Below are positions 45,878 through 55,002 of a DNA stretch of 64,000 nt, one piece after another. The notes under the pieces are model-generated. The model was not told the DNA's origin, made no database searches, and saw only the letters and a program-made list of their open reading frames with translations. The DNA comes from Allosphingosinicella deserti. GTDB lineage: Bacteria > Pseudomonadota > Alphaproteobacteria > Sphingomonadales > Sphingomonadaceae. The stretch lies in assembly GCF_003012735.1 (NCBI RefSeq), contig NZ_PXYI01000001.1, positions 372,001 through 436,000 on the forward strand, in the 5' to 3' direction. Within the stretch, counting starts at the first letter, position 1; each line of letters opens with the position of its first letter. The position numbers and the translations under genes are program-made.

Positions 45878-48052
45878 TCAGAGCAGGTCTTCGATCCGGA
45901 TCGGCAAATGGCGGATCCGCTTGCCGGTGGCGTGGTGGACCGCATTGACGATTGCCGCGGTGGCGCCGACCATCGCCACTTCACCGACGCCCTTCGCGCC
46001 CGAAATGTTGAGGTTGATATCGGGCTCGTCGAGCAGCTCGACGTCGATGTCACCGATGTCGGCGTTCACCGGGAGGACGTAGTCGGCAAGATCGTTGTTG
46101 AGGACACGGCCGAAGCGCGGGTCGACCTCGCCGATCTCCCGCAGGGCGGCGCCGAAGGCCCAGACGACCCCGCCCCGAACCTGGCTGATCGCCGTGCGGT
46201 GGTTGAGCACGCGGCCGCAGTCGCAGACGCTGACGACGCGGGGCACGCGAATGCGGCAGGTCGTCGGCTCGACATGGACCTCGGCGAAATGCGCGATCCA
46301 GCTGAACGCGGTGAAGCGCTCATAATCCGGGCCGGCGGGCGCGGGGAGGCCGCGATTCAGCCGGTCCATAACAGCTTCCGGCTGATCGAGGCCGCGATGG
46401 CTGACCTCGACTTCGAGGAACGGGCGGCGCGCGCGGGCGAGCACTTCGTGGGCAGGGCCGTTCGCGCGCTCGGCACCGACCAGTTCGACCAGACGCTCGC
46501 GCAGCTGAAGCGCGGCCGCGCGGGCGGCCGGTGCGGCGCTGGCGGCGCCCCAGGACCCAGCGGTCAGATGCTGGGGCGCGGCGGCGGTCTCGCCCATCGC
46601 GATCTCGAGCCGGTCCGGATCGATGGCGAGGACGTCGATCAGCTCGGCCGCCACCGCGCTGCGCATGCCCTGTCCGATTTCCTGACCGGTGACGGCGAGA
46701 TAGGAGGATCCGTCGGCGGCGACGCGCAGCCGGGCGACCGCAGGCGCCATCGACGCCTTATACGCCCCGGCGGCGACTCCGAGCCCGATCAGTTGCCCAT
46801 CCTTGCTGCGCATCGATCGGGGTTCGTGCGTGCGGCGGTCCCAGCCGAAGCGCTTGGCGCCCCGGGTCAGGCATTCGGCGAGGCGGCGCGACGTGAACGG
46901 CTTGCCGCTGATCGGGTCGATCGCACCATCGTTGCGCAGCCGCAGCTCCAGCGGATCGATTCCGAGCGCATAAGCGAGCTCGTCATAAGCGCATTCGGTG
47001 GCGTAGCTCGAAGGGTGCTCGTGCGGAGCGCGCTGCTGGGCGGGCGACTGCACGTCGATGCGGACGCGGTGGTTGGTCGAGCGCCAATTGGGTGTCGCGT
47101 ACATGCGGCTGACATGCTCGCCATGCGCCGACGCGTACTGGTCGAACCGGCTGTTCTGCTGTTCCACGTCATAGAGCACCGCTTCGAGCTTGCCGGCTTC
47201 GCTGGCGCCGATCCGCATCCGGTGGCGGCTGAACGGGCGGTAGGTGGCGGTGTGGAAGAGCTGGCTGCGCGGCATGACCAGTTTCACGGGGCGCTTGAGC
47301 AGCATCGCGGCACGGACGACCAGCGCCGTCTGCTCCTGCAACTGGTTCTTCTGGCCGAAACCGCCGCCGACATAGGGGCTGCTCGCCTCGAGCATCGCAG
47401 GATCCTGACCGAGCATGCCGGCCAGGCCGAACTTGAAGGCCGCCGCATTCTGGGTGCCTTCCATCACCACGATCTTGCCGTCGACGAAGGCTGCGGTGGT
47501 CGAGATCATCTCGATCGGATTGTGATGCTGCTGCGGGTGATCGTAGGTGACGTCGATGCTCCTGGCGGCGGCCGCCAGCGCGCGCGGAGCATCGCCCGCC
47601 GATCGATCCGTCTGCACCGGCTCGCGTTCGGCGCCGGGCCGGTCGTGCCAGCCGGTGAAATCACTGGCGCGGTAGCGGATCCGCACCGCCTCGGCCCCTT
47701 CGATCGCCGCTTCGAGGGTCTCGGCGACGACCAGCGCCACCGGCTCGCCCCGATGGCGGATCGCAGGCCGCTTCATCGGCTGGTAGCCCGGCACCTCGCC
47801 GCCGCCGCCGCGGGTGGCCGGAGTTTCTCGGATGTCGGCGAAATCGCGCCAGGTGAAGACTCGTACCACCCCCGGCACCCGTGCCGCCGCCGCGGCGTCG
47901 ATCGCTTCGATGGCGCCCTTGGCGATGGCCGCGGGCACGGTCATCGCGTGCAGCAGGCCCGGCACCTCGCGGTCGGCCGCGAACAGCGCCTTGCCGAGCA
48001 CCTTGTCGCGGGCATCGATCCTCGGCCGATCCGGATTGGGTTCGAAGGCCAT
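45878..48052 (-). CDS. paoC: Aldehyde oxidoreductase molybdenum-binding subunit (PaoC/YagR-like)
   Basis: 724 residues. Xanthine oxidase-family large subunit: domain 1 (NPDRPRIDARDKVLGKALFA), two molybdopterin-binding regions (PYVGGGFGQKNQLQEQTALV, GQEIGQGMRSAVAAEL), and the catalytic Glu in GAKGVGE near residue 691. It oxidises aldehydes to acids in the periplasm, using molybdopterin cytosine dinucleotide. It has no signal of its own and would travel with the Tat-signalled small subunit. Overlaps the FAD-subunit stop by one base. paoD, the maturation factor usually next to E. coli paoABC, is not in the window. Confidence 0.92.
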   Translation of the reverse strand: MAFEPNPDRPRIDARDKVLGKALFAADREVPGLLHAMTVPAAIAKGAIEAIDAAAAARVPGVVRVFTWRDFADIRETPATRGGGGEVPGYQPMKRPAIRHRGEPVALVVAETLEAAIEGAEAVRIRYRASDFTGWHDRPGAEREPVQTDRSAGDAPRALAAAARSIDVTYDHPQQHHNPIEMISTTAAFVDGKIVVMEGTQNAAAFKFGLAGMLGQDPAMLEASSPYVGGGFGQKNQLQEQTALVVRAAMLLKRPVKLVMPRSQLFHTATYRPFSRHRMRIGASEAGKLEAVLYDVEQQNSRFDQYASAHGEHVSRMYATPNWRSTNHRVRIDVQSPAQQRAPHEHPSSYATECAYDELAYALGIDPLELRLRNDGAIDPISGKPFTSRRLAECLTRGAKRFGWDRRTHEPRSMRSKDGQLIGLGVAAGAYKASMAPAVARLRVAADGSSYLAVTGQEIGQGMRSAVAAELIDVLAIDPDRLEIAMGETAAAPQHLTAGSWGAASAAPAARAAALQLRERLVELVGAERANGPAHEVLARARRPFLEVEVSHRGLDQPEAVMDRLNRGLPAPAGPDYERFTAFSWIAHFAEVHVEPTTCRIRVPRVVSVCDCGRVLNHRTAISQVRGGVVWAFGAALREIGEVDPRFGRVLNNDLADYVLPVNADIGDIDVELLDEPDINLNISGAKGVGEVAMVGATAAIVNAVHHATGKRIRHLPIRIEDLL

Positions 48053-49053
48053 CAGGCGTTCCTTTCCGCTGCGATCATCACGGCGTCGGCGATCGTCCGC
48101 GCACCGAGCTCCACCTTGAAGCCGTTATGCGTTCCGGGCCGGGCCCCGGCAAAGGCGGCGCGGCCGGCCGCCAAGGCGCGTTCGCGGGTGAGCCGCTGCC
48201 CCTCCAGCAGCGCCTCGGTCTCGCGGGCACGCCAGGGCCGGGTGGCGACTCCGCCGAGCGCGACATGCGCGCGCCGGACGCGGTCGCCGTCCATCGACAA
48301 GGCAATGGCGGCGGAGGCGAGCGCAAACGCATAGGTCTCGCGGTCGCGGATCTTGTGATAGGTCGAGCGCCGGCCTGCATCGGTCTTGGGAACCGCGATG
48401 CCGGTGACGATCTCGCCGGGGCGGATGGCAAATTCGAGATGCGGCGTGCCGCCCGGCAGCAGGTAGAAATCCGCCACGGGCACGCTGCGCGGACCGGCCG
48501 GACCCGACAGCAGGATCTCGGCGTCGAGCGCGGTCAGCGCCACCGGCCAGTCGCCAGGGGAGACCGCCGTGCAGGACTCGCTGATGCCGAGCACGGCCTG
48601 GCCGCGATCGAGACCGCCGATCGCCGCACAGCCTGTGCCGGGCTCACGTTTGTTGCACGGATAGACTCCGCCCGCGCCGTTGCGGAAATAGGGGCAGCGG
48701 GTTCGCTGAAGAAGGTTGCCGCCGACGCTCGCCATGTTGCGCAGCTGCTGCGAGGCCGCCTTGGCGAGGCTTTCGGCGAGGACCGGATAGTCGCGGCGGA
48801 CGACCCGGTCCTCCGCGACGTCCGCCATCCGGGCGCCGGCGCCGAAGAACAGCCGGTCGCCGTTCGTGTCGATGCGCTCCGAACCCTGGATGTCGGCGAT
48901 GTCGATGAGGTGGGCGGGCTGCTCGATGCCGAGCTTCATCAAATCGTACAATGTCGTGCCGCCGGCAATGTAGCGGGCCTGGGCGCCCGCCCGGCCATGC
49001 GCTGCGATCGCTTCGTCGATGGTCTCGGCGCGGACATAGGTCAGCTGACGCAT
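48052..49053 (-). CDS. paoB: Aldehyde oxidoreductase FAD-binding subunit (PaoB/YagS-like)
   Basis: 333 residues. FAD-binding motif YIAGGTTLYDLMKLG and SVGGNLLQRTRCPYFRNG. Four cysteines, C120, C133, C142 and C161, sit in an insertion as in E. coli PaoB, where they bind an extra [4Fe-4S] cluster. Starts four bases after the stop of the small subunit gene. Confidence 0.92.
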   Translation of the reverse strand: MRQLTYVRAETIDEAIAAHGRAGAQARYIAGGTTLYDLMKLGIEQPAHLIDIADIQGSERIDTNGDRLFFGAGARMADVAEDRVVRRDYPVLAESLAKAASQQLRNMASVGGNLLQRTRCPYFRNGAGGVYPCNKREPGTGCAAIGGLDRGQAVLGISESCTAVSPGDWPVALTALDAEILLSGPAGPRSVPVADFYLLPGGTPHLEFAIRPGEIVTGIAVPKTDAGRRSTYHKIRDRETYAFALASAAIALSMDGDRVRRAHVALGGVATRPWRARETEALLEGQRLTRERALAAGRAAFAGARPGTHNGFKVELGARTIADAVMIAAERNA

Positions 49054-49056
49054 CGC

Positions 49057-49677
49057 TCAGCTCCGCCGCATCTGGGTGGCGGCCTGTTCGATCGCGGCCA
49101 CGATCCCGACATAAGCACCGCAGCGGCAGATGTTTCCGCCCATGAACTCGCGTATCTCCGCGCGCGAACCGGCATGACCTTCGCGGACGCAGGCGATCCC
49201 GGCCATGATCTGGCCGGGCGTACAATAGCCGCATTGCAGCGCGTCCTGATCGATGAAGGCCTGTTGCATCGGATGGAGCGTCTCGCCGTCCGAGATCCCC
49301 TCGATCGTCACGACCTCGCGGCCCTCGGCCTTGGCGGCCAGCGTCAGGCAGGACGCGACGCGGCGTCCGTCGACATGCACGGTGCATGCGCCGCACTGGC
49401 CGTGGTCGCAACCCTTCTTCGTGCCGGTCAGGCGGAGCCGCTCCCGCAACAGATCGAGCAGCGAGGTCCGCGCCTCGATGTCGATGGACACGGGCCGGCC
49501 ATTGATGCGGGTCGAGAGCGGGAGGGTGGTACCAGGTCCGATCGAGCGCGCCGGGGGCGCGGCCGGGGCCTGTGCCTCGGCCGGCACGGCCAGCCCGGCA
49601 ACGGCGATGCCGGCGCCCACCTCGAGCGCCTCGCGGCGGCTGACTATGACACGATCCGGCTCCGGCGCGTCGGACAT
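49057..49677 (-). CDS. paoA: Aldehyde oxidoreductase 2Fe-2S subunit with Tat signal (PaoA/YagT-like)
   Basis: 206 residues from ATG 49677. A twin-arginine signal (VSRREALEVGAGIAVAGLAV) ends near PAEAQA, so the folded complex is exported by Tat. Two [2Fe-2S] sites: GCDHGQCGACTVHVDG and the pair CGYCTPGQ...GGNICRCG. First gene of the paoABC operon, divergent from a LysR regulator 182 bp away. Confidence 0.93.
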   Translation of the reverse strand: MSDAPEPDRVIVSRREALEVGAGIAVAGLAVPAEAQAPAAPPARSIGPGTTLPLSTRINGRPVSIDIEARTSLLDLLRERLRLTGTKKGCDHGQCGACTVHVDGRRVASCLTLAAKAEGREVVTIEGISDGETLHPMQQAFIDQDALQCGYCTPGQIMAGIACVREGHAGSRAEIREFMGGNICRCGAYVGIVAAIEQAATQMRRS

Positions 49678-49859
49678 GCGACTGCTCCTGCTTTCGGGTT
49701 GGAGTTCTCGGCCGACGCGGATGGCGACGCCGCGTTGTTCTGCAGACAACAATATCGAGTCAGGACGATTGGTGAAGCCGTGGCCGGCTGAACAGAGCAT
49801 TCCAGCGGCGACAACAATCCACCGTTGATGCCCGGGTCGGCGCGGCGCATGTGAGAGGC

Positions 49860-50765
49860 ATGGACCGGTTCGATGTCATGCGTCTGTTCGTCAGGATCGT
49901 CGAGCGAGCGAATTTCGCGAGCGCCGCCCGCGATCTGCAGCTTCCCCGCGCAAGCGTTACCCGGGCGATCCAGCAATTGGAGGCGCAGCTCGGCGTTCGG
50001 CTGCTCGACCGCACCACCCGTGCCGTCCGCCCGACCGAGGACGGTGTCGCCTATTATCGCCGGTGCGTCCGGCTGCTGGCGGATCTGGAGGACATTGAGA
50101 GCGGGTTCCGCGACGGCGCGCCGAAAGGCCCGCTCTGCGTCGACATGCAGGGCACGTTGGCGCGCTTCTTCGTCCTGCCCGCACTGCCCGCTTTCATGGC
50201 GCGCCACCCGGGTATCGCCCTTCGTCTCAGCGAGACCGACCGGATGGTCGATCTGGTCGCAGAAGGCATCGACTGCGTCCTCCGCGCGGGCGTTCTCCCC
50301 GATTCATCGCTGACCGGCCGGCAGGTCGCCTCGGCCGAGCAGGCGACGCTCGCGAGCCCGCACTATCTCCGGCGCTTCGGCGTGCCGCAGAGGCTGGAGG
50401 AGCTCGGGCAGCATCGCATGGTCGCCTATACCGCTTCGGCGAACGGCCAGCCTTACGCATTGGACTTCATCGAAGACGGCGCGGTGCGGGAAGTGATGAT
50501 GCCCTATGACATCACCGTGCGCGGCGCCGAAATCTATACCGCTGCCGCGGTCGCAGGACTGGGTCTGATCCAGGTGCCGCGTTACCGCGTCCTGCGTGAA
50601 CTGGCCGAGGGCGCGCTGGTGGCGGTGCTCGCCCACCATCCGCCGCCGCGTCTGCCGATCTCGGTGCTCCATCCGAGCGGACGCCTCCCCTCATCGCGCG
50701 TGCGCGTGTTCGCGGACTGGCTGTTCGAACTGTTTCGGACGCTTCAGGCCGAGGGACGGCTCTGA
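49860..50765 (+). CDS. LysR-family transcriptional regulator
   Basis: 301 residues from ATG 49860 (a GTG three codons upstream is possible). N-terminal winged HTH (VRIVERANFASAARDLQLPR, VTRAIQQLEAQLGVRLLDRT) and a LysR substrate-binding domain with FVLPALPAFMARHPGIALRL. The sequence resembles the YhjC/DmlR subgroup. Divergent orientation to paoABC makes that operon the probable target; the inducer would be an aldehyde or its product. Confidence 0.9.
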   Translation: MDRFDVMRLFVRIVERANFASAARDLQLPRASVTRAIQQLEAQLGVRLLDRTTRAVRPTEDGVAYYRRCVRLLADLEDIESGFRDGAPKGPLCVDMQGTLARFFVLPALPAFMARHPGIALRLSETDRMVDLVAEGIDCVLRAGVLPDSSLTGRQVASAEQATLASPHYLRRFGVPQRLEELGQHRMVAYTASANGQPYALDFIEDGAVREVMMPYDITVRGAEIYTAAAVAGLGLIQVPRYRVLRELAEGALVAVLAHHPPPRLPISVLHPSGRLPSSRVRVFADWLFELFRTLQAEGRL

Positions 50766-50831
50766 AGGCTGTCGCGCCTTGTCGCGGCTACTAGCCTGAT
50801 GTGATTACGCGGTGCCCGTCGGCGGGAAGGC

Positions 50832-51809
50832 TTACAACCAGCCTTTCCGCTTGAACCACAGATAGGGAAGAATCGCGGAGACGACCATCAGCCCCAGGGA
50901 CATCGGATAGCCGAACAGCCATTTCAGCTCCGGCATATGCTCGAAATTCATGCCGTAGACCGTGCCGACGAGCGTGGGCGGCAGGAAGATCACGGCGGCA
51001 ACCGAGAAGATCTTGATGATGGCGTTCTGCTCGATGTTGATCAGGCCGAGCGCGGCGTCGAGCAGGAAGGTGACGTTCGAGCTCATGAAGGCGGCCTGAT
51101 CGCTTAGAGAGGAAACATCCCGGGAGACCGTCTTGAGGTGGGGCGCCTCGGAGGCTTCGTATTCGGGAAGGGAGAAGGCTAGGAAGCTGAGCATCCGGGA
51201 AAGACTGGAGAGGCTTTCACGCGCCTTCGAAAGAACCCCTTGCGCGGATCCGATCTGAAGCAGGATGTCCTCGAGCGTCTCGTTGCTCATGCGCTTCCGG
51301 TCGGGCCCGCGGCCGCGGCGGAAGACCGCGGTCGACACCTCCTCGGTCATCCGGGCGACCTCCTCGAGAATGTCGGCGGTCCGCTCGACCACGGCGTCCA
51401 GCAGAAACACCAACGTGGATGCGGGCGATCGGCAGAGTTCCGGCTGCCGATCGAGATGGGAGATGAACGCCCGAAAGGAGAGCGGATCGTCATAGCGAAC
51501 GGTGATCAGACGCTCCTTGGTGAGCACGAAGCTGATCGGAACCGTTCTCGGATCGCCTTCGGTGAACCCGGCAATTACCGTCGCCGTCAGATGGAGCGCG
51601 CCGTTCTCGCGATAGAGACGGCTCGAAGGCTCGATCTCGACCATGTCCTCCCGCGTGGGGATGGCGAGGTCGAACGCGCGTTCGGCGAAAACCTCTTCCT
51701 CTCGCGACGGAGAGAGGAGATCGATCCAGGGCATATGGGCGGGGAAGGTGGCCGAGGCGCCCGGATCGAGTGTGACATTTCCCTGCTCGGTGGAGAATGC
51801 TCGCAACAT
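50832..51809 (-). CDS. corA: CorA-like Mg2+/divalent cation transporter
   Basis: 325 residues from ATG 51809 (MLRAFSTEQGNVTLDPG), where similarity to CorA begins; frames starting at 51872 or 51938 are also open. The cytosolic alpha/beta domain and a long helix are followed by two C-terminal transmembrane segments. The selectivity signature YGMNFEHMPEL lies after the first, and a Lys/Arg-rich tail (WFKRKGWL) ends the chain. Homopentameric Mg2+/Co2+/Ni2+ channel; start uncertain. Confidence 0.9.
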   Translation of the reverse strand: MLRAFSTEQGNVTLDPGASATFPAHMPWIDLLSPSREEEVFAERAFDLAIPTREDMVEIEPSSRLYRENGALHLTATVIAGFTEGDPRTVPISFVLTKERLITVRYDDPLSFRAFISHLDRQPELCRSPASTLVFLLDAVVERTADILEEVARMTEEVSTAVFRRGRGPDRKRMSNETLEDILLQIGSAQGVLSKARESLSSLSRMLSFLAFSLPEYEASEAPHLKTVSRDVSSLSDQAAFMSSNVTFLLDAALGLINIEQNAIIKIFSVAAVIFLPPTLVGTVYGMNFEHMPELKWLFGYPMSLGLMVVSAILPYLWFKRKGWL

Positions 51810-51994
51810 CTTAAGGTCATCCGCTCCCGTTCGCAGGCGCTTCCATAGCTTGCCTCGCGAGAAGTGCCACATCGGGCGAGGATTCGTGCCGGGAATGAAC
51901 GTCCCAAGTTCGGACCTGCAGGGAGGCGACTGCGACATTCTTGTTTCGGCTCCGCATCGGCGATACGCCGCGTTTCGGGCAAGGGGGTTCGAAC

Positions 51995-53731
51995 ATGTTG
52001 ATCTATATCGCCGCGCTGGCGGTCAGCGTCGCCGACGGTGCCGTGCCGACGGCTTCGATCGAGGCGGGCAAGCCGCAGGATGCGCTCGCCGCCGCCGAGG
52101 CCGCGGTCGCGGCGGGCGAGGATTCCGAAGCGGCGCGATTGCTGCGGCCGCTGGTCGAGCGTAGCGACGCCAACGCTGCGCTGCTGCTCGCCGGTGTCTA
52201 CAATCGTGGCCGCGGAGTTGCCGAGGATCATGGCGAGGCGCTGCGCCTGCTCCGCCTGGCGGCCGATGCAGGCGTGACCAGGGCCTTGGTCGAGATCGGG
52301 CTGATGCACGAAAATGGCAGCGGCGTGGCCAAGGATCCCGCCAAGGCCAATACGTTCTATCGGGAAGCGGCGGACAAGGGCGACTCGCTCGGCCGCCTGT
52401 ATCTCGGCATGAATATCCGCAGCGGCGTCGGCACTTCGGTCGACCATTTGGAGGCGGTGCGCTGGCTGAAGCTCGCCGCCGCCGACGGCGAAACCACGGC
52501 GATCTATCTGCTCGGCGTCGCACATGATTACGGCCAGGGTGTCGAGGAGAACGACACGGAAGCGCTTCGCCTGTTCCGCCAGTGCGCGGCGCTGCGCGAC
52601 AGCGATTGCGAGCGCAGCGTCGGCCTGATGTATGATCTCGGGCGTGGGGTGGCCAAGGACGAGAGAGAGGGTTTCCGCTGGTTCAAGGCCGCGTCCGAGC
52701 ACGGCAATATCGAGGCGTTCGTCGATGTCGGCCACGATTACCGTTATGGCACCGGAGTCGCCAAGGACGAGGCGCAGGCCCTCGCCTGGTACAGGAAGGC
52801 CGCCGATGCCGGCAGCGCGCGCGGACTGACCGCCCTCGCCGAAGCCCATCGCTGGGGCATCGGCATGAAGGAGGATCCGGTGCGGGCGCGGGGCCTGTAC
52901 GAGCAGGCGATCGCGGCCGAGTCCGGGCCGGCGCTGGCCGGGCTCGGCGAGATGCTGGAATGGGGCGCGGGCGGTGACGTCGATCTCGCCAGGGCCGCCG
53001 ATCTCTATCGCCGCGCCGCCGACGCGGGCGAAGTCGACGCGATCGAGCGCTATGCCTATGCGCTGGCCAACGGCCGCGGGGTCGCCAAGGATTTGAAAGC
53101 TGCGTTCGAATGGTACCGCAAGGGTGCCGGACGTGGGGGCGCGAGATCGATGAACGGCCTCGGTTTTGCTTATGAGGTGGGCGAGGGCGTGGCCAAGGAC
53201 GTCGCGCAGGCGGTGGCCTGGTACCGCAAGGCCGCCGACCTCGACGAGCCGACGGCGATCACCAACCTGGGTGTGATGACGTTCAACGGCCGCGGCATCG
53301 ACAAGGACGCGAAGGAAGCGCGGCGCCTGTTCGAGCGTGCCGCGGGCCTCGGCGACTCGCGCGGCCGCTATCTGCTCGGCACGATGCTGATCGACGGAGA
53401 CGGCGGTGCCAAGGATGTCGGCAGGGGCTTCGCGCTGATCCGGCGGAGCGCCGATGACGGCGATGCCGATGCGCTCACCCAGCTCGGCGCGCTGACCGAG
53501 GAAGGCATCGGCACCAAGGCCGATCCTCCCGCCGCTCTCGGCCTGTACCAAAAGGCTGCAGCGCTCGGCGATGCGCTGGCGATGCGTTATCTCGGCATCA
53601 ATCACTCGGAAGGCATCGGGACCGCGGTGGACCGCAAGGCGGCGGAGGCCTGGTTCCGCAAGGCGATCGAGGCCGGGGACGACGAAGCCGCCGGGCTGCT
53701 CGCGGATCTGAAGCTGCGCGGAGCCGATTAA
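51995..53731 (+). CDS. Sel1-repeat protein 1 (14 repeats, exported)
   Basis: 578 residues from ATG 51995, with AAGGGGG upstream. A signal-like hydrophobic N-terminus (MLIYIAALAVSVADGAV) precedes 14 consecutive Sel1 (SLR) repeats of 34-36 residues, such as GLMYDLGRGVAKDEREGFRWF and NLGVMTFNGRGIDKDAKEAR. They form a superhelical scaffold for protein-protein contacts. Sel1 proteins in proteobacteria serve signalling and surface regulation; no enzymatic domain is seen. Related in sequence to the two Sel1 proteins downstream, especially around the repeat with CERSVG. Confidence 0.9.
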   Translation: MLIYIAALAVSVADGAVPTASIEAGKPQDALAAAEAAVAAGEDSEAARLLRPLVERSDANAALLLAGVYNRGRGVAEDHGEALRLLRLAADAGVTRALVEIGLMHENGSGVAKDPAKANTFYREAADKGDSLGRLYLGMNIRSGVGTSVDHLEAVRWLKLAAADGETTAIYLLGVAHDYGQGVEENDTEALRLFRQCAALRDSDCERSVGLMYDLGRGVAKDEREGFRWFKAASEHGNIEAFVDVGHDYRYGTGVAKDEAQALAWYRKAADAGSARGLTALAEAHRWGIGMKEDPVRARGLYEQAIAAESGPALAGLGEMLEWGAGGDVDLARAADLYRRAADAGEVDAIERYAYALANGRGVAKDLKAAFEWYRKGAGRGGARSMNGLGFAYEVGEGVAKDVAQAVAWYRKAADLDEPTAITNLGVMTFNGRGIDKDAKEARRLFERAAGLGDSRGRYLLGTMLIDGDGGAKDVGRGFALIRRSADDGDADALTQLGALTEEGIGTKADPPAALGLYQKAAALGDALAMRYLGINHSEGIGTAVDRKAAEAWFRKAIEAGDDEAAGLLADLKLRGAD

Positions 53732-53763
53732 GGGGGCGCGCCGCCGTACGCAGCGGCGCCATT

Positions 53764-54126
53764 CTAGTTGCTATCATGCCCCGGAGAAAGCGGGGCGAAG
53801 GAGACACCCAGGTCCGGGGAGAGCTGGGTTCCGGCGTGGTAGAGAGCCTCGAGCGCGGGGGCGAGGTCGCGGCCGCGCCGGCTCAGCGCGTAGACTTTGC
53901 GATCGGAGGGCGCGCCGCCATGTTCGATCACGCCGAGCTCGATGAGGTCCCTGAGCTTGTCGCTCAGCACCTTGTCGGAGAGTCCGGGAATGGCCTTGCG
54001 CAGGCCGCCATAAGAAAGAGGCCCCTCCTTGATCCGGGCGAGGATCACCGTCTTCCACTTGCCGCCGAGCACATCCACGGCCAGCTCGACCGGGCAGCCA
54101 TATTGCTTGCGAAAGCGCCTGCTCAC
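53764..54126 (-). CDS. HxlR-family winged-helix transcriptional regulator
   Basis: 120 residues from GTG 54126, which has AAGGA five bases before it; GTG 54177 is open but lacks a ribosome site. The HxlR fold is marked by YGCPVELAVDVLGGKWKTVIL, then GLSDKVLSDKLRDLIELGVI. The conserved Cys in YGCP is the redox sensor position of YodB/HypR-type members. Divergent from the ABM monooxygenase gene, so quinone or electrophile sensing is plausible. Confidence 0.88.
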   Translation of the reverse strand: MSRRFRKQYGCPVELAVDVLGGKWKTVILARIKEGPLSYGGLRKAIPGLSDKVLSDKLRDLIELGVIEHGGAPSDRKVYALSRRGRDLAPALEALYHAGTQLSPDLGVSFAPLSPGHDSN

Positions 54127-54324
54127 CGAAGTCCTTACCAACTGGTGCGTTGAACCCGGTCGGGCGGGCTGCTTCACTCGTCATATCAGCAGGGGAGGCG
54201 GCGCGGTATGAGAAACGCCACGCGCTCGCCGCCGCCTGGTTTGCTGCAGGGGATGACGGCAGGTTTCGGGGCGCAGCGCACCCCGCATCGCTGCGTTCAG
54301 CTTCATGAGGGAGGAGGGAAGCCC

Positions 54325-54642
54325 ATGATCGTCGAATATGTCCGCTACGCTCTGACCACGCACACGCCCGACGCCCTCATCGGCGCCTATCGGGAGGCCG
54401 CCAAGCACCTCGACGCGGCCCAGGAGTGTATCGATTATGAGCTGACCCAATGCGTCGAGGACCCCAACAGCCTGATCTTGCGGATCCGCTGGGAGTCGGC
54501 GGACGCGCACATGCGCGGCTTTCGGCGCTCGGCGCACTTCCCGCCGTTTCTTGCAGCCATCCGCGCCTATGTGGGCGAGATCGCCGAGATGCGCCACTAT
54601 GCGGATACGGGCGTGGGCGGCCGCTCGAGCGACAGGGCCTGA
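54325..54642 (+). CDS. Antibiotic biosynthesis monooxygenase (ABM)-domain protein
   Basis: 105 residues from ATG 54325 with GGAGGG upstream. A ferredoxin-like ABM fold: IVEYVRYALTTHTPDALIGA, CIDYELTQCVEDPNSLILRI, ESADAHMRGFRRSAHFPPFL and the helix-strand end GEIAEMRHYADT. Family members such as YgiN are cofactor-less quinol monooxygenases or heme-degrading dimers; the HxlR neighbour favours a quinone-related role. Cytosolic. Confidence 0.85.
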   Translation: MIVEYVRYALTTHTPDALIGAYREAAKHLDAAQECIDYELTQCVEDPNSLILRIRWESADAHMRGFRRSAHFPPFLAAIRAYVGEIAEMRHYADTGVGGRSSDRA

Positions 54643-54810
54643 CCTTGGTGGCGTTACGAGACGATACGGACGTCGGCTGCTCCGGAAAGCGGCGCTCCCG
54701 ACAGGTTGCGCGCCTTCGTTCGGGCAGGGGTCGCTGCCAATCCAAGCGTTTGGCGATTGTTCCGGAATGATGCTTTGTTCCGCCCGGCGATCATGCTAGG
54801 AACGAGAGGT
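54643..54810. other. Intergenic region before the structured leader
   Basis: No gene is supported. Sequence around 54775-54800 is AT-richer and could hold the promoter of the downstream Sel1 gene, but a -35/-10 pair at normal spacing is not evident. Confidence 0.4.
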
Positions 54811-54976
54811 GAACGACTTTAGGAAGTTGGCCCGAGTCGTTCTGGTTTGAGGCTCGCCGCTCGGTGTACCGAGCGGCCGGTGCATCTGCTTCGCAGGCCG
54901 GTCCGGACTGCGCGTATCCCTGTCTGTTCGATGTGTGCTTGGCGTACGGGGCGAGCGGCGTGGGCCGCTGCCCCCA
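54811..54976 (+). promoter_or_regulatory. Structured leader of the second Sel1 gene: four stem-loops
   Basis: Four inverted repeats in 166 bases, read on the plus strand. Stem 1: GAACGACT (54811)/AGTCGTTC (54835), perfect 8 bp. Stem 2: GCCGCTCGG (54856)/CCGAGCGGC (54869) closing TGTA, perfect 9 bp. Stem 3: CTGC-TTC-GCAG within CCGG/CCGG arms at about 54877-54901. Stem 4: GGGGC-(G)-AGCGGC (54948)/GCCGCT-GCCCC (54964), 11 bp with one bulge. The last ends 28 bp before the Sel1 ATG. It does not match a riboswitch or small RNA that I know. Confidence 0.5.
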
Positions 54977-55002
54977 TCCTGTCTTGACGAGAGGGGCGCG
55001 CG

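Noticed and set aside
45785-48334. A long plus-strand frame opposite paoC
   Set aside because: Antisense to a clearly conserved molybdenum enzyme subunit; no start signal and no similarity.
54775-54830. EcfG-type (GGAAC-N16/17-CGTT) promoter before the structured leader
   Set aside because: GGAAC is present at 54799 but no CGTT or GTT stands at the required spacing.
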